Source: an uncultured Arenicella sp. (GTDB lineage: Bacteria; Pseudomonadota; Gammaproteobacteria; Arenicellales; Arenicellaceae). From it: a stretch of 64,000 nucleotides of DNA. Position numbers and translations under genes: made by a program. The DNA lies in the NCBI GenBank assembly GCA_937922925.1, contig CALAKU010000008.1, positions 1 to 64,000 on the forward strand, read 5' to 3'. Below the pieces are notes generated by a model. That model saw nothing but the letters and a program-made list of their open reading frames with translations. It was not told where the DNA came from and did no database searches. Below are positions 52,914-61,962 of the stretch, in pieces (within the stretch, counting starts at the first letter, position 1; the number at the start of each line of letters is the position of its first letter).

Positions 52914-53074
52914 AACTGTTCCCTACTTGCTTCACAGTTATAAAGTAGCAAATATTCGCTGCAACGTTGGTCGCTATTTATTTAGACTAAAGTCGGAAAA
53001 TAAGCCCCGAAAGCACGTATTTGTTTATATAGAGAAACAAAGTCTTAAATCCGGCACTCACTTTAGTCGCAGTT

Positions 53075-53722
53075 TTAGCTGCCCTGCATCGATTTTACAA
53101 AGCGTTGTGACTCAGCAATTGAAGCTTCCATTTGTTCGATCAAGAGGCTTACTTTGGATTCGATCGACGTCAATTCACCGCCAATACCAGCAACAGCTCG
53201 AGCATTTAAATTGTGCTTTAGAAACAAGGTATTGTCTTGCAGGATTTGCAGTACAGGTGTCACTCGCTCAGCAGAGGCCCGCATCTTGCCTAATATGGCT
53301 TGATAGCGTTGGCGCGTCGTCGCAAGATTGTTTGCGCTGGTGGTGCGTAAGCGGTCGCTGGTATAGGCCTTTAATTCTGCTTCCCACTCTCTAAAAAGAT
53401 CTTTGGCAACCTGGTCTACCGCTTGAATTCGGTTGTTCAGTTGCTGCGCTTTCGCTTCACTTTTCTCCACGGCTTTCGCCATGGATTTGTATTTTTTCTC
53501 TAGCCCAGCCTCATTAACTTGAATCAATTCACTCAGCTCTTCGTAAGCACTTTTTACTTGGGCTTTAGTTTGCTCCTGGGTTTGCGTGGTTTTTTCAATG
53601 CGATCAACCAAAATATCGCGCTTGTGTACCCCAAATTGTTCAAGCGTTGAGTATTGGGCGTTTTTGGCGACGCCGCAGGCGCTCAAAGTCAGGGTAAGAA
53701 AAATAGCCGTTAGCGCTTTCAT
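53075..53722 (-). CDS. DUF2959 lipoprotein
   Basis: A 215-residue protein with a lipoprotein signal (LSAC at residues 13-16). The mature part is mostly long helices with coiled-coil character and matches DUF2959: YSTLEQFGVHKRDILVDRIE near the start, ILQDNTLFLKHNLNARAV and EQMEASIAESQRFV near the end. Function unknown. It is divergent from a paralogue at 53874. Confidence 0.85.
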   Translation of the reverse strand: MKALTAIFLTLTLSACGVAKNAQYSTLEQFGVHKRDILVDRIEKTTQTQEQTKAQVKSAYEELSELIQVNEAGLEKKYKSMAKAVEKSEAKAQQLNNRIQAVDQVAKDLFREWEAELKAYTSDRLRTTSANNLATTRQRYQAILGKMRASAERVTPVLQILQDNTLFLKHNLNARAVAGIGGELTSIESKVSLLIEQMEASIAESQRFVKSMQGS

Positions 53723-53873
53723 GGTAATGCGTTCCTTTAGAGCTTCTTATTTTGTAGATTTATTGGATATTAACAAATTTGCGCGGTGGCATTTAGCTGT
53801 GCGTGTTACATTTTGTCAGGCATTGCGCGACGTCGCATGCTTATCTTTTGTTTGTGTTGTCGAGAAGCTATTT

Positions 53874-54590
53874 ATGAATTGGTTACTAAAAATATTGCCG
53901 TTGTTTTCAGATACGAAAGCCTTAAAAGGTAAAAAACGTTGGATAGGCTTAGTGCTGCTTTTGTTAACGACTTATCAAACGTTTAGCCCCAACGGCTATG
54001 GAGCAAAGTGGGGTATACCCAGCTACGATACGTTTTACCAAGAGCCGCGTGATGTACTCATTACTCGAGTAGAGGCGGCCAGCGATGCGCAGGAAGAAAC
54101 CGCAGAAGAGTTTCGTTCGGCCCTAGAAGAATTCAAAGCCGTCACCGGTTTCGATGGTGGCGACTTAGAAGCTCAGTTTAATCGTTTGAACGCAGCATAC
54201 AAAAGCAGTGAGTCTTCAGCCCAAGACGTAACCTTTCGGGTCAATCGAGTGGTTGGTGCAACCAATCGCTTATTAACTGAATGGCGAGCCGAGCTGGATG
54301 AGTATCACGACCCCGCTATCAAGCGTCGAGCTGAGGCGCAATTCGATGTCACTCGCCAACAAGCCGATAATTTGATTGCCGCGATGCGACGAGCCGAAAG
54401 TAAAACTGAGCCGGTCTTAGGCGCTTTTCGCGATCAGGTTTTGTTTTTAAAACACAACCTGAATATGCAGGCGATCAGTTCATTGCAGCTTGAGAGCGCC
54501 AGCATCGAGCAAGACGTGTCTCAATTAATTGCCGAAATGGAAGCCTCAATAGCTGAAGCCTCTTCTTTTGTCGAAGCGCTGGCGAACTAA
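53874..54590 (+). CDS. DUF2959 protein with membrane anchor, paralogue of the divergent lipoprotein
   Basis: A 238-residue protein whose body matches the neighbour at 53075: YDTFYQEPRDVLITRVEAA, then FRDQVLFLKHNLNMQAIS and EMEASIAEASSFV correspond to similar segments there. In place of a lipobox it has a hydrophobic segment (WIGLVLLLLTTYQTF) at about residues 23-37. The ATG at 53874 is the best start; in-frame codons further left run into the divergent gene. Its stop overlaps that of the frameshifted gene at 54587. Confidence 0.8.
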   Translation: MNWLLKILPLFSDTKALKGKKRWIGLVLLLLTTYQTFSPNGYGAKWGIPSYDTFYQEPRDVLITRVEAASDAQEETAEEFRSALEEFKAVTGFDGGDLEAQFNRLNAAYKSSESSAQDVTFRVNRVVGATNRLLTEWRAELDEYHDPAIKRRAEAQFDVTRQQADNLIAAMRRAESKTEPVLGAFRDQVLFLKHNLNMQAISSLQLESASIEQDVSQLIAEMEASIAEASSFVEALAN

Positions 54591-55002
54591 CGTTGTTCGA
54601 CCGTCATCTCAATAATGAGTTCGTCGCCATCTTGAATAACCTTGCCGTTTTGCTTCATCGCTAACTCGCCGTTGCCGACCTTTAAAGGTACGGCAAAGCT
54701 GCGAACCCGTGTTACGACTTTGCTTTGATCTAGTGCTTCGATATTCACATAGAGATAGATCGACGCTTCTTTTTCGGGTAACACCAGAGACGTAATAAGC
54801 GACGCCGAATTCTGCTCTAAGGTTTGTCGCTGAGTTTTTTCGGTAATGATAGCCCAAATACTGAGCTGTCCTTATGCTGAATTTGAATATCCGAAGAATA
54901 AAAAAGAGGATTTAAAACGGCGTACTCAAACCCTCTTATTGCTAACAATGTGTGTTGCCAGAAGTTGAACTCGATCGTAAGCAGCTTGCCTAAAGCTCGC
55001 AT
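54587..55002 (-). pseudogene. Unrecognised gene with an apparent 1-base deletion at an A6 run
   Basis: From the ATG at 55002 (GGAA upstream) one frame runs 61 codons to a stop. A second frame, offset by -1, carries a sensible protein to the stop at 54587. They meet at a run of six A (minus strand; 54835-54840). One extra A would give one open frame of 138 residues, beginning MRALGKLLTIEFN and ending IIEMTVEQR. The second half is beta-rich (ASIYLYVNIEAL, RSFAVPLKVG). It could be a pseudogene, a slippage site or a consensus error. Confidence 0.55.
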
Positions 55003-55133
55003 GGGATTTCCATTCAGCTAAGGCAGCGACGCACCTAGCAAGTCTCGTCAAGGCTTGAAAAATTGGTCGCTACATACAAGCCTCGTTCGTTTTATACTCG
55101 GGCTTAAATATCCACGTAATCGCCGAAGCTAAA

Positions 55134-56090
55134 ATGGAGTCTCCAGACACTAAACCAAATTCATTATTCACTGGAATTCTTTTTTCATTAGGTGGGTATG
55201 CCGCATATTCTTCTCATGACGCGCTGGTTAAAGCATTGAGCGAGTACAGTGTTTTTCAAATACTGTTTTTCGCCATGCTCTTCACTTATGTGCCTTTTTC
55301 GGTGAGCCGAATTGTGTCGGCAAAGCCTTTGTCCATGCGCCCGATACATCCTAAGTTAGTGGGCTTGCGTGCCTTGCTGAGCGTGGTGTCGCTGTCGTTG
55401 GCATTCTCAGCTTTTGTCAGTTTGCCCTTGGTCGATGTCTATGTGATCCTATTTTGCACGCCACTGATGATCTCAGTCTTGGCGGTTGTGTTTCTCGATG
55501 AACGCATAGCCTTTGTTCGTTGGATTTTAATCGTCTTAGGCTTGGTCGGTGTGTTGATCGTATTACGCCCATCAATCGAGAGTGTGCAGCTTGGACACCT
55601 ATTGGCCTTAGGCGCAGCCTTTTCTAGCGCGGTATCGGCGATTATTGCGCGTAAAATTGGAAGCCAAGAGAACATGGCAACTATGATTCTCTTCCCATTA
55701 CTCGCCACCATTTTGTTTACCGGAGCCTCGCTGTACTTCGTATACAAACCTATGCCTTTGGAGCATTTGGCCATGATGTTCTGTGTCGGCGCCTTGGGCT
55801 TGGTAGGCCAGTATTGCATTTTGACGGGCTTTCGTAATGCGCCCGCAGCGTATGTCGCACCGATGCAGTACAGTCAAATTATATGGGCCATGTTGTTCGG
55901 CTACCTTTTCTTTAACGAATCGGTTGATCACTGGGTCTTGATAGGTTCTGCAGTGACCATCGCATCTGGCATCGGGATCATATTGCGAGAGCGAGCCGTA
56001 TCGAAAATACAAGCCAATTTGAACACGCGAAATGGTCGAGCGGTGGGCGCGCCGTTAATGAAGCACTCAGAGTCGGAACCGAAAAAGTAG
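55134..56090 (+). CDS. DMT-superfamily (EamA) transporter
   Basis: A 318-residue inner-membrane protein with ten predicted helices arranged as two EamA domains of five. LFTGILFSLGGYAAYSSHDA at the start and VAPMQYSQIIWAMLFGYLFF in the second half are typical. Members export metabolites or amino acids; which one cannot be told. The C-terminus carries a short polar tail. Confidence 0.88.
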   Translation: MESPDTKPNSLFTGILFSLGGYAAYSSHDALVKALSEYSVFQILFFAMLFTYVPFSVSRIVSAKPLSMRPIHPKLVGLRALLSVVSLSLAFSAFVSLPLVDVYVILFCTPLMISVLAVVFLDERIAFVRWILIVLGLVGVLIVLRPSIESVQLGHLLALGAAFSSAVSAIIARKIGSQENMATMILFPLLATILFTGASLYFVYKPMPLEHLAMMFCVGALGLVGQYCILTGFRNAPAAYVAPMQYSQIIWAMLFGYLFFNESVDHWVLIGSAVTIASGIGIILRERAVSKIQANLNTRNGRAVGAPLMKHSESEPKK

Positions 56091-56156
56091 TATTGCGCAA
56101 ACGTGTCTACAGACTCCAGGGTAAAGAGCTAGTTCAGTTAGAAAGTGCGATAGAAA

Positions 56157-56927
56157 ATGAAAATATTCGTGTTTAGCCTGCTGGTTTTGATGATCGTTCT
56201 TTACGCTGTAAGCGCACTGGGCTTGTTCTTTTTTCAACGGAACTTACTGTATTTCCCTACTTTTGAATATGCTCATGACTTGCCTGTGTTAACGGTAGAC
56301 AGCCAGCAAGAGCAAATCGAAGTTTTACTTATTAACCCAGGGCAGGAGCGAGCGATCATCTATTTTGGTGGTAATGCTGAGCCTGTGATTTTCAATCAAG
56401 AACCGTTTGCTCAATTGTTTGAGTCTCACACGGTTTATCTTGTCAATTATCGAGGGTATGGAGGCAGTACTGGAACGCCGAGCGAAGAGGCTTTATACCT
56501 AGATGCCTTGGCGGTTTACGATGCTGTGCAGCCGCATCATAAAAGCGTCGCCACCATGGGCCGCAGCCTTGGCAGTGGCGTGGCTACCTATCTAGCCGTA
56601 CAACGCGAGTTGAGCTTTGTTATTCTGGTAACGCCTTATGACAGTATTTCTGCAGTCGCGCAAAAGCGGCTGCCCATATTTCCTGTGTCGGTGTTGCTAA
56701 AAGACAAATTCAATTCTAAGGCCAGAGCCAAAAAGATAAGGAGCGATACCCTGCTTATTATTGCTGGGCAAGATCGAGTGATACCACCGGCTCATTCTTA
56801 TTCTCTGAAAGACGCGTTCGCGCCTGAACTTGTTCGCTCGGTTGAGATTCCTTCTGCCAATCACAATAACGTGACTGCCGACCAAATGTATCAACAATCA
56901 ATTCGCGAGTTCGTTGGCCGTTTTTAA
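56157..56927 (+). CDS. Membrane-anchored alpha/beta hydrolase (ABHD13/BEM46-like)
   Basis: A 256-residue protein with an N-terminal membrane helix (residues 4-25) followed by an alpha/beta-hydrolase domain. The nucleophile Ser is in GRSLGSG, the Asp in AGQDRVIPP and the His in SANHNNV. VNYRGYGGSTGTPSE is typical of the BEM46/ABHD13 group. Topology suggests a periplasmic active site. Its last 30 bp overlap the convergent receiver gene. Confidence 0.85.
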   Translation: MKIFVFSLLVLMIVLYAVSALGLFFFQRNLLYFPTFEYAHDLPVLTVDSQQEQIEVLLINPGQERAIIYFGGNAEPVIFNQEPFAQLFESHTVYLVNYRGYGGSTGTPSEEALYLDALAVYDAVQPHHKSVATMGRSLGSGVATYLAVQRELSFVILVTPYDSISAVAQKRLPIFPVSVLLKDKFNSKARAKKIRSDTLLIIAGQDRVIPPAHSYSLKDAFAPELVRSVEIPSANHNNVTADQMYQQSIREFVGRF

Positions 56928-57425
56928 ATACTGTCGCAAATAGTAGGTGATGTTTCGTTTTATTTTTTTGGGTTCAGTTTTGCTAATGAAGTTTACATCG
57001 AGATTACTTTGCTTCGCATAGTAGCGGTGCACCACGCTTAGAAATCGATTCATCGACGAAATCATCGTTATCGGCGTTTCTGGAGAAGCCGCTATGATTA
57101 GCTCGATCGCATTGTGCGCGCCTGTAATGCGGTGGTTTACTTTAACGAGCTGATCGTGTGCCGCGCCATCACTGGTGTCGGGCAAGTTGCAATCCATTAT
57201 TGCAAGCATGGGTTTTAAATTTTTTTGAAGGGCGTTTCGCAAGGTTTCCAAGTTGGATATTTTCACGATGCCTAAGGATTGCAATTTCACCTTGTCGCTT
57301 TGCGTCGTATTTTTATCACTCTGAAGCTGCTCTATTTCGTCACGAACCGCGGCGATCATCATCGCCATTTGATCTGGATCGTCTTCGATTACAAAAAGAG
57401 TTTTTTTCAGTGATTCATTTTTCAT
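56898..57425 (-). CDS. Single-domain response-regulator receiver protein, divergent
   Basis: A 175-residue protein with one receiver domain and no output domain. The acidic pair is in VIEDDPDQ, the phospho-acceptor Asp in AIMDCNLPD, the Ser/Thr in MISSM and the Lys in FISKTEP. About 25 extra polar residues (SDKNTTQSDKV) lie between the first helix and the second strand. No histidine kinase is nearby. It may work as a phosphate shuttle or by protein binding. Its 3' end overlaps the hydrolase gene by 30 bp. Confidence 0.8.
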   Translation of the reverse strand: MKNESLKKTLFVIEDDPDQMAMMIAAVRDEIEQLQSDKNTTQSDKVKLQSLGIVKISNLETLRNALQKNLKPMLAIMDCNLPDTSDGAAHDQLVKVNHRITGAHNAIELIIAASPETPITMISSMNRFLSVVHRYYAKQSNLDVNFISKTEPKKIKRNITYYLRQYLKTANELAN

Positions 57426-57599
57426 TTTAGGTTCATTGATGTCGTTGCAAGGGCGCTGCCTAAGACTAGTTTAAATCACGCCTGAGGCTAGTTTAAATCA
57501 AAACTGCTAAGAATATTTTTAATCAAGGTTAAATTGTATGAGAGAAGAAGCGAATAGCCAGCACTAAACCCATATAGAGCAACAATGTGGGGGCGCAAA

Positions 57600-58640
57600 A
57601 TGAGCTTATATTCAATTTCCAAAGATGTGGTCGTACCTGCCAAAACGCTATCTCCGTCGATCAGAGGTTTTAGCAATAACGGTGGCGTGGTTATCGATCA
57701 AGACGATCAAAAAACCAAGGTCGATCAAGCGATCGAAGCCTTAGTCAAATTCATTCCCGTAGAGGTTGTCGCGCCATATTTGGCCGTTGTGCAGGCGATA
57801 AAGCAACAACAACTAAATGGTGTTTCGCTTGAGTTTGTCTACTGGTTTTTCGCGGCGCTAAGCGTTTTCTTTCTCGTAATTTTCAGTGTTTCTCGCGGCC
57901 TCAAAAATGCGTCGATACCGCCGGTTCCTATTTTGGTGTGGAAGAGTATCGCAGCGGTGATTGCGTTTTGTTGTTGGGCCTTGATCGTAGCTGATGGCGC
58001 TTACAGCGAGAGAGTGGGCCTAGCGGTGGCGACGATTCTAGCGCTATTGATTTCGCCCTTGCTGGTTGCTGTTGATGTGATAGCAGTGCATTTTCTTAGC
58101 AAAAAAGAACCGCAGGCCCCGAATGCAGCGCTGGTTCGAAACCTTTCTCGCTATGGCTTTGAATTCGATGACGCTATGGTGAGGAATTTCACTCAATCGA
58201 GTAGCGTCGAACTTGCAAGCGCGGCCCAAACAACATCGCCCAGTAAATCAGGCGTGTTTCCGGCATATCATTTTGATGTACCGGCGGGCGCCACACTTCT
58301 GACATGGGTTGAGCCTATTTTAAATTCGGATGGCGCGGCACCATTGTATTCCGCCGAGCTGGATATCAAGGTTTTCGAAGGAGACAAGCTTGTTGATGAA
58401 CGCCTGGTTGGCGTTGATGCAAATAATCCTCACCGTCACGTCCTTGGTAACGATCCCAGATACTTTCATGAAGTTGATTTCGGGTTTGGGCGAACCGATG
58501 GCACTGGTTTGAAGATCGTTTCTAAAGTGGTCGACGATGCCGGGGAAATCATCGGCGAGGTAGAAGAGCGCAAGGTGCTGTCTAGCACTTACTCAGGCGG
58601 CCGTGTGATGACGGATATTTTTATGAAGGCGGAGGCGTAA
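57600..58640 (+). CDS. Unrecognised inner-membrane protein with C-terminal beta domain
   Basis: A 346-residue protein. Residues 40-70 contain IEALVKFIPVEVVAPYLAVV, an amphipathic motif seen in some uncharacterised membrane proteins. Three membrane helices lie at about 79-98, 111-131 and 139-166. The last 170 residues are soluble and beta-rich (FPAYHFDVPAGATLLTW, LYSAELDIKVFEGD). GGGGGCGCAAA before ATG 57600 is a good ribosome-binding site, preferred over the ATG at 57585. It is 3 bp ahead of the outer-membrane gene and surely co-transcribed. I do not recognise a family. Confidence 0.7.
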   Translation: MSLYSISKDVVVPAKTLSPSIRGFSNNGGVVIDQDDQKTKVDQAIEALVKFIPVEVVAPYLAVVQAIKQQQLNGVSLEFVYWFFAALSVFFLVIFSVSRGLKNASIPPVPILVWKSIAAVIAFCCWALIVADGAYSERVGLAVATILALLISPLLVAVDVIAVHFLSKKEPQAPNAALVRNLSRYGFEFDDAMVRNFTQSSSVELASAAQTTSPSKSGVFPAYHFDVPAGATLLTWVEPILNSDGAAPLYSAELDIKVFEGDKLVDERLVGVDANNPHRHVLGNDPRYFHEVDFGFGRTDGTGLKIVSKVVDDAGEIIGEVEERKVLSSTYSGGRVMTDIFMKAEA

Positions 58641-58643
58641 ATT

Positions 58644-59009
58644 ATGAGTAAGAAAATAATCGCCTCCCTGAGTCTTATTGGTTTTGTCATGGTAACAACG
58701 ACACAGGCCAATCAAGCAGAACAAGATCTCGAAAAGGAGTTAAACAAAAATACGGCGGCAATTTTGACTTCCGGTGCAGGCTCGCTAAATCAATTGGGCG
58801 GATTGATCGATCAATTTTTGCCTGAGTTTGAGGTAAGCGGTTTTGCTGGAGACGAGAATCAACCCTTATCAATAGAGCGAAATATTCAGCTTGGGCGGTT
58901 TGGGCGAGATGCTAAAGTTCAGGTGGTGTTCAATCGAGGGTCCGAAGTTCTGCCAGATATTCGCCTATGTTGTCGGACGAGCAAGCTACTCAGTTCGCAG
59001 CTGAGCTAA
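58644..59009 (+). CDS. N-terminal part of a frameshifted envelope protein
   Basis: A signal peptide (MSKKIIASLSLIGFVMVTTT, cleavage near QA-NQ) leads a 121-residue frame that stops at 59009. The last 15-20 residues (CCRTSKLLSSQLS) look out of frame. The neighbouring frame at 58967 continues the protein in style and has no signal peptide of its own. The frames differ by -1; adding one base near CGCCTATG (58960-58968) would join them into 467 residues. The gene begins 3 bp after the inner-membrane gene. Confidence 0.6.
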   Translation: MSKKIIASLSLIGFVMVTTTQANQAEQDLEKELNKNTAAILTSGAGSLNQLGGLIDQFLPEFEVSGFAGDENQPLSIERNIQLGRFGRDAKVQVVFNRGSEVLPDIRLCCRTSKLLSSQLS

Positions 59010-60046
59010 ATGATACTGATGATTTTGAGCTTAATTTTTCGTATGAATTTCTTGGAAAAAAACTAGGTCGAAATGCAGCGCCGCATCTAAAGGACTTTAA
59101 TGATATCTACAACAAGTACGTTAGCGAAGATCAAACTCTTCAAGATGCCAAGGAGAAAACCAATCAAGCAAAGAGGGCACTCGAATGCATTATAGTAGAT
59201 CGATCGGCTATTAAATCTGACAACTATTGCGAGGATGGAGCAAGGTTGATGTCTCAAATTGACTCTACGACAGTAGAATTTGGCGGCGAAGATTATTGTT
59301 CAAAGTTGGTTGGCTTAGATAACGCCAATGTCGAGATGCGTGATGTTTGTACTGAATTAGGTAAGGCGGTCGCGACTGAAACTACCACACGTAACGCCCT
59401 AGCTAAACGTAGCAACATCTCCACCTTTGGAGAACTTCTGAACAACCAACCTGAGCTTCAATTGAAGGCCTCATATCGAGATCGTGACGAGTTGATTGGG
59501 CCAGACGAACTTTCGATTCGCCTGAGTTATAAATTTGGTTCGGTTAACCTCAATTCGTTAAGAAGACAAGTTCCGATACAGTCTTTGGCATTAATGACCG
59601 ATCAAGATGCGATTAATGGGAACTTAAAGCGATACGAATCGCTGGCGAGCAAGGCCAAAAAGCTGAGATCGTCGGGGCAATTCATCGCGTCTATTGAGTA
59701 TACCGACATTGATGATCACGTATTCAATCGCGATGAGCTTAGCTTTTTTAGAGCAGGCGGACAGCGCCTAACCGGCTCTCTAATGTATGGCTTGCCAATC
59801 TCGTATAACGCAGCTGACGATGTGCGTACACGCTTTGATTTAACCGCGCAACTCGAGTTGCCGTTGGGGTCGACGCCGGGTGACGATCGGCTTGTGGCGA
59901 CCGGCGTACTAACCTACAAAGTGAACAACAGTTTTTCTATTCCTTTGACGATTCAGTACGCCAACCGCAGTGAGTTCTTAAACGACGACAACGATCAAGT
60001 ATTCGCCAATATTGGCTTTAAATACGATTTTAGTTTTAAAGAATAA
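58967..60046 (+). CDS. C-terminal part of the same envelope protein, probable outer-membrane barrel
   Basis: A 359-residue frame. The first 150 residues are helical and charged with four to five Cys (LECIIVDRS, DNYCEDG, EDYCSKL, RDVCTEL), likely two disulfides. The rest is strand-rich with aromatic residues and ends NIGFKYDFSFKE, close to outer-membrane barrel tails. The lack of an export signal and the overlap with 58644-59009 indicate a frameshifted single gene. Independent translation from ATG 58967 is the alternative. Family not recognised. Confidence 0.6.
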   Translation: MLSDEQATQFAAELNDTDDFELNFSYEFLGKKLGRNAAPHLKDFNDIYNKYVSEDQTLQDAKEKTNQAKRALECIIVDRSAIKSDNYCEDGARLMSQIDSTTVEFGGEDYCSKLVGLDNANVEMRDVCTELGKAVATETTTRNALAKRSNISTFGELLNNQPELQLKASYRDRDELIGPDELSIRLSYKFGSVNLNSLRRQVPIQSLALMTDQDAINGNLKRYESLASKAKKLRSSGQFIASIEYTDIDDHVFNRDELSFFRAGGQRLTGSLMYGLPISYNAADDVRTRFDLTAQLELPLGSTPGDDRLVATGVLTYKVNNSFSIPLTIQYANRSEFLNDDNDQVFANIGFKYDFSFKE

Positions 60047-60062
60047 TCGACGCTGTAGTCGC

Positions 60063-61157
60063 TTACTTCGCCCAACCGCGATCACTTATTAAGTAGGTTG
60101 CAAAGCTTGCCAGCCAATGCGAGCCCGAGTAGTGCTCATCAGAGACGGCAGCAACCCCAGTTTTGGCGTGGACATCGGCCGCTGAGTTTAGAGCTGCCTT
60201 GCGCTTGTCGTCTTTGGGTAGAGCCCGAGCAAGATTGTAAAGATTCCATGCGCGCGAGGAATTAACGCCATCTAAATGGACTAATTTGCCATCGCTCGCA
60301 TCTTTAACGATGCCGGGTTCTAACCAGTTTGACGAACCGTCATTTGGAATGCCAGGTAAAAAAGCGCTTAACCATGTGGCGAAGTCTTGTTTGTTTAAGA
60401 TTCGGCGCATTAAGTCGGCTTCCATTAAACACGGTGATAAAAAATCTTCGCCACTGGGTTCATATTCAATAGGGCAATCGACATCATTTTGATGAAAGGC
60501 CAGCGACTTCTCGACAATTAGTTTTTCCATTTCGGCGTCGCCAACTTCGCGTGCCCAATCAAGCATCAAGCCAAAGGCAAACGCACTTTGATTGTGTGTA
60601 CCAAGGCGAATAGGGTAAGCGAGGTTTGGCATCCATTCTTTCAAGCTTGCTGCGATATCGGTTTCAAGTGGCTTTAGTCGATTAAGCCACTCTTGAGCCT
60701 TTGGATGTCGCCATTGGCGAAGTTCGGTCGTGAGTTGCAAATACCATGCTAAGCCATAAGGGCGTTCCCACGACCCGCGCGCGGGGCGAGAAAAGTTAGC
60801 CACCTCACCAGCGAGATTCTGTTCGTTGAAATTTTGATCGAGTATCTCCAAAGCCTCATCACGCCAATCGGCATTTTGATCTCCAACATGGAGCAAGCGC
60901 ACAAGCAGCCAGTGACCGTGTACAGCGCTATGCCAATCAAAACAACCATAAAACGTAGGGAAGATTTCTTTCGGCCGGCCAATGGCATCGGCATTATCGG
61001 TAGTGCGAGAAATCTTATTGGGAAACTCTTTTTGAATGCAGTCCAAAGCAAGGCGTGCAAACCTTTGTTCGAGTTCGGGCGACAACTCTTCTGATACGCT
61101 CACGGGACTGCCAAAGAAAAAGAATGATGAGATGACCAAGGAGAAAATTATTTTCAT
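60063..61157 (-). CDS. DUF2891 family exported protein
   Basis: A 364-residue protein with a signal peptide (hydrophobic core in IIFSLVISSFFFFG). The mature part matches DUF2891: FPTFYGCFDWHSAVHGHWLLVRL near the start and RPYGLAWYLQLTTELR later. The alpha/alpha-toroid style of the sequence suggests a carbohydrate-related fold. The ATG at 61157 fits the signal peptide; a longer frame to 61226 is unlikely. Activity unknown. Confidence 0.85.
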   Translation of the reverse strand: MKIIFSLVISSFFFFGSPVSVSEELSPELEQRFARLALDCIQKEFPNKISRTTDNADAIGRPKEIFPTFYGCFDWHSAVHGHWLLVRLLHVGDQNADWRDEALEILDQNFNEQNLAGEVANFSRPARGSWERPYGLAWYLQLTTELRQWRHPKAQEWLNRLKPLETDIAASLKEWMPNLAYPIRLGTHNQSAFAFGLMLDWAREVGDAEMEKLIVEKSLAFHQNDVDCPIEYEPSGEDFLSPCLMEADLMRRILNKQDFATWLSAFLPGIPNDGSSNWLEPGIVKDASDGKLVHLDGVNSSRAWNLYNLARALPKDDKRKAALNSAADVHAKTGVAAVSDEHYSGSHWLASFATYLISDRGWAK

Positions 61158-61241
61158 TTTAATGTAACTTGATGGATCAGCGACATTCAGAGTATAAACC
61201 TCTTTAGCCAGAGTGAGGCAAAGCAAGGAAAAAAAGCGAAG

Positions 61242-61465
61242 ATGAATATAAATAACCAGGCATCTCAGCCGATCAACGAAGACGAAGAATTACAAAATTT
61301 ACTTGAGGTGTTTATTGAATATCGGCAGATGATCGATGACGAGGATACGAGCTCGAACGTCTTGATCGCGACCAAATGGCTCCTTTGCTTATAGAGCATT
61401 TGGACAGCGATGAGTTCAAAAAACATTGGGTATCACAAGCGGTAAGATACTTAAGCCGGGTGTAA
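61242..61465 (+). pseudogene. Small gene with an apparent 1-base deletion
   Basis: ATG 61242 opens a frame that reaches only 50 codons (stop at 61392-61394). After residue 36 or so the -1 frame gives a convincing continuation (ELERLDRDQMAPLLIEHLD, then FKKHWVSQAVRYLSRV) to the stop at 61465. One added base in GATAC (61343-61347, for example GATTAC) would restore a 74-residue acidic helical protein. No known family. Confidence 0.5.
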
Positions 61466-61485
61466 TAAGTTTTCACACCAGCAAC

Positions 61486-61962
61486 TTAAGTTAGCTTACT
61501 TAACTGCATTTCTATGTGCAGCGGTTTAAAACCTAATTTTTCATACGCGCGTATCGCCGCTGTATTTTGTGCATACACGTCTAGGTAGAATGTATTGATA
61601 TTTTTGTCTTGTGACCACGTTAACAATCGTTGCATTATTTGTTGAATAAGGGCCTTACCACGATGATTGGGCTCGACATACATAAACCCAAGATAACAGT
61701 GTTGCGGGTGTTGAAAATACGGTTTCGATTCGCGAATTTGAGCATAGCCACAGGCGACAATCTGATTTGTGTCTTCAATGCGGCCTAGGTCTTCAGCCAC
61801 TAGTAATAAACTTTTGGGTGAGCTGATAAGCGCGTCAAGATCGTAGTAGTGTGGTTGCCCGGCTCGAATGTTGGCGTTAAACGGGCGTTCGGCTTCAACA
61901 ACACCTTGTTCAAGCTCTCTTAGTCTGGCGAGATCAGTGATTTGGGCTGGTCGAAAATTCAC
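61486..61962 (-). CDS. GNAT-family acetyltransferase
   Basis: A 158-residue acetyltransferase if the GTG at 61962 is used; GGAG lies six bases upstream of it, and the next residues NFRPAQITDLARLRELEQ are a typical GNAT start. The motif-A region is YVEPNHRGKALIQQIM. YLDVYAQNTAAIRAYEKLGF is the standard C-terminal part. An upstream TTG at 62037 would add 25 poorly conserved-looking residues. Substrate unknown. Confidence 0.85.
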   Translation of the reverse strand: MNFRPAQITDLARLRELEQGVVEAERPFNANIRAGQPHYYDLDALISSPKSLLLVAEDLGRIEDTNQIVACGYAQIRESKPYFQHPQHCYLGFMYVEPNHRGKALIQQIMQRLLTWSQDKNINTFYLDVYAQNTAAIRAYEKLGFKPLHIEMQLSKLT

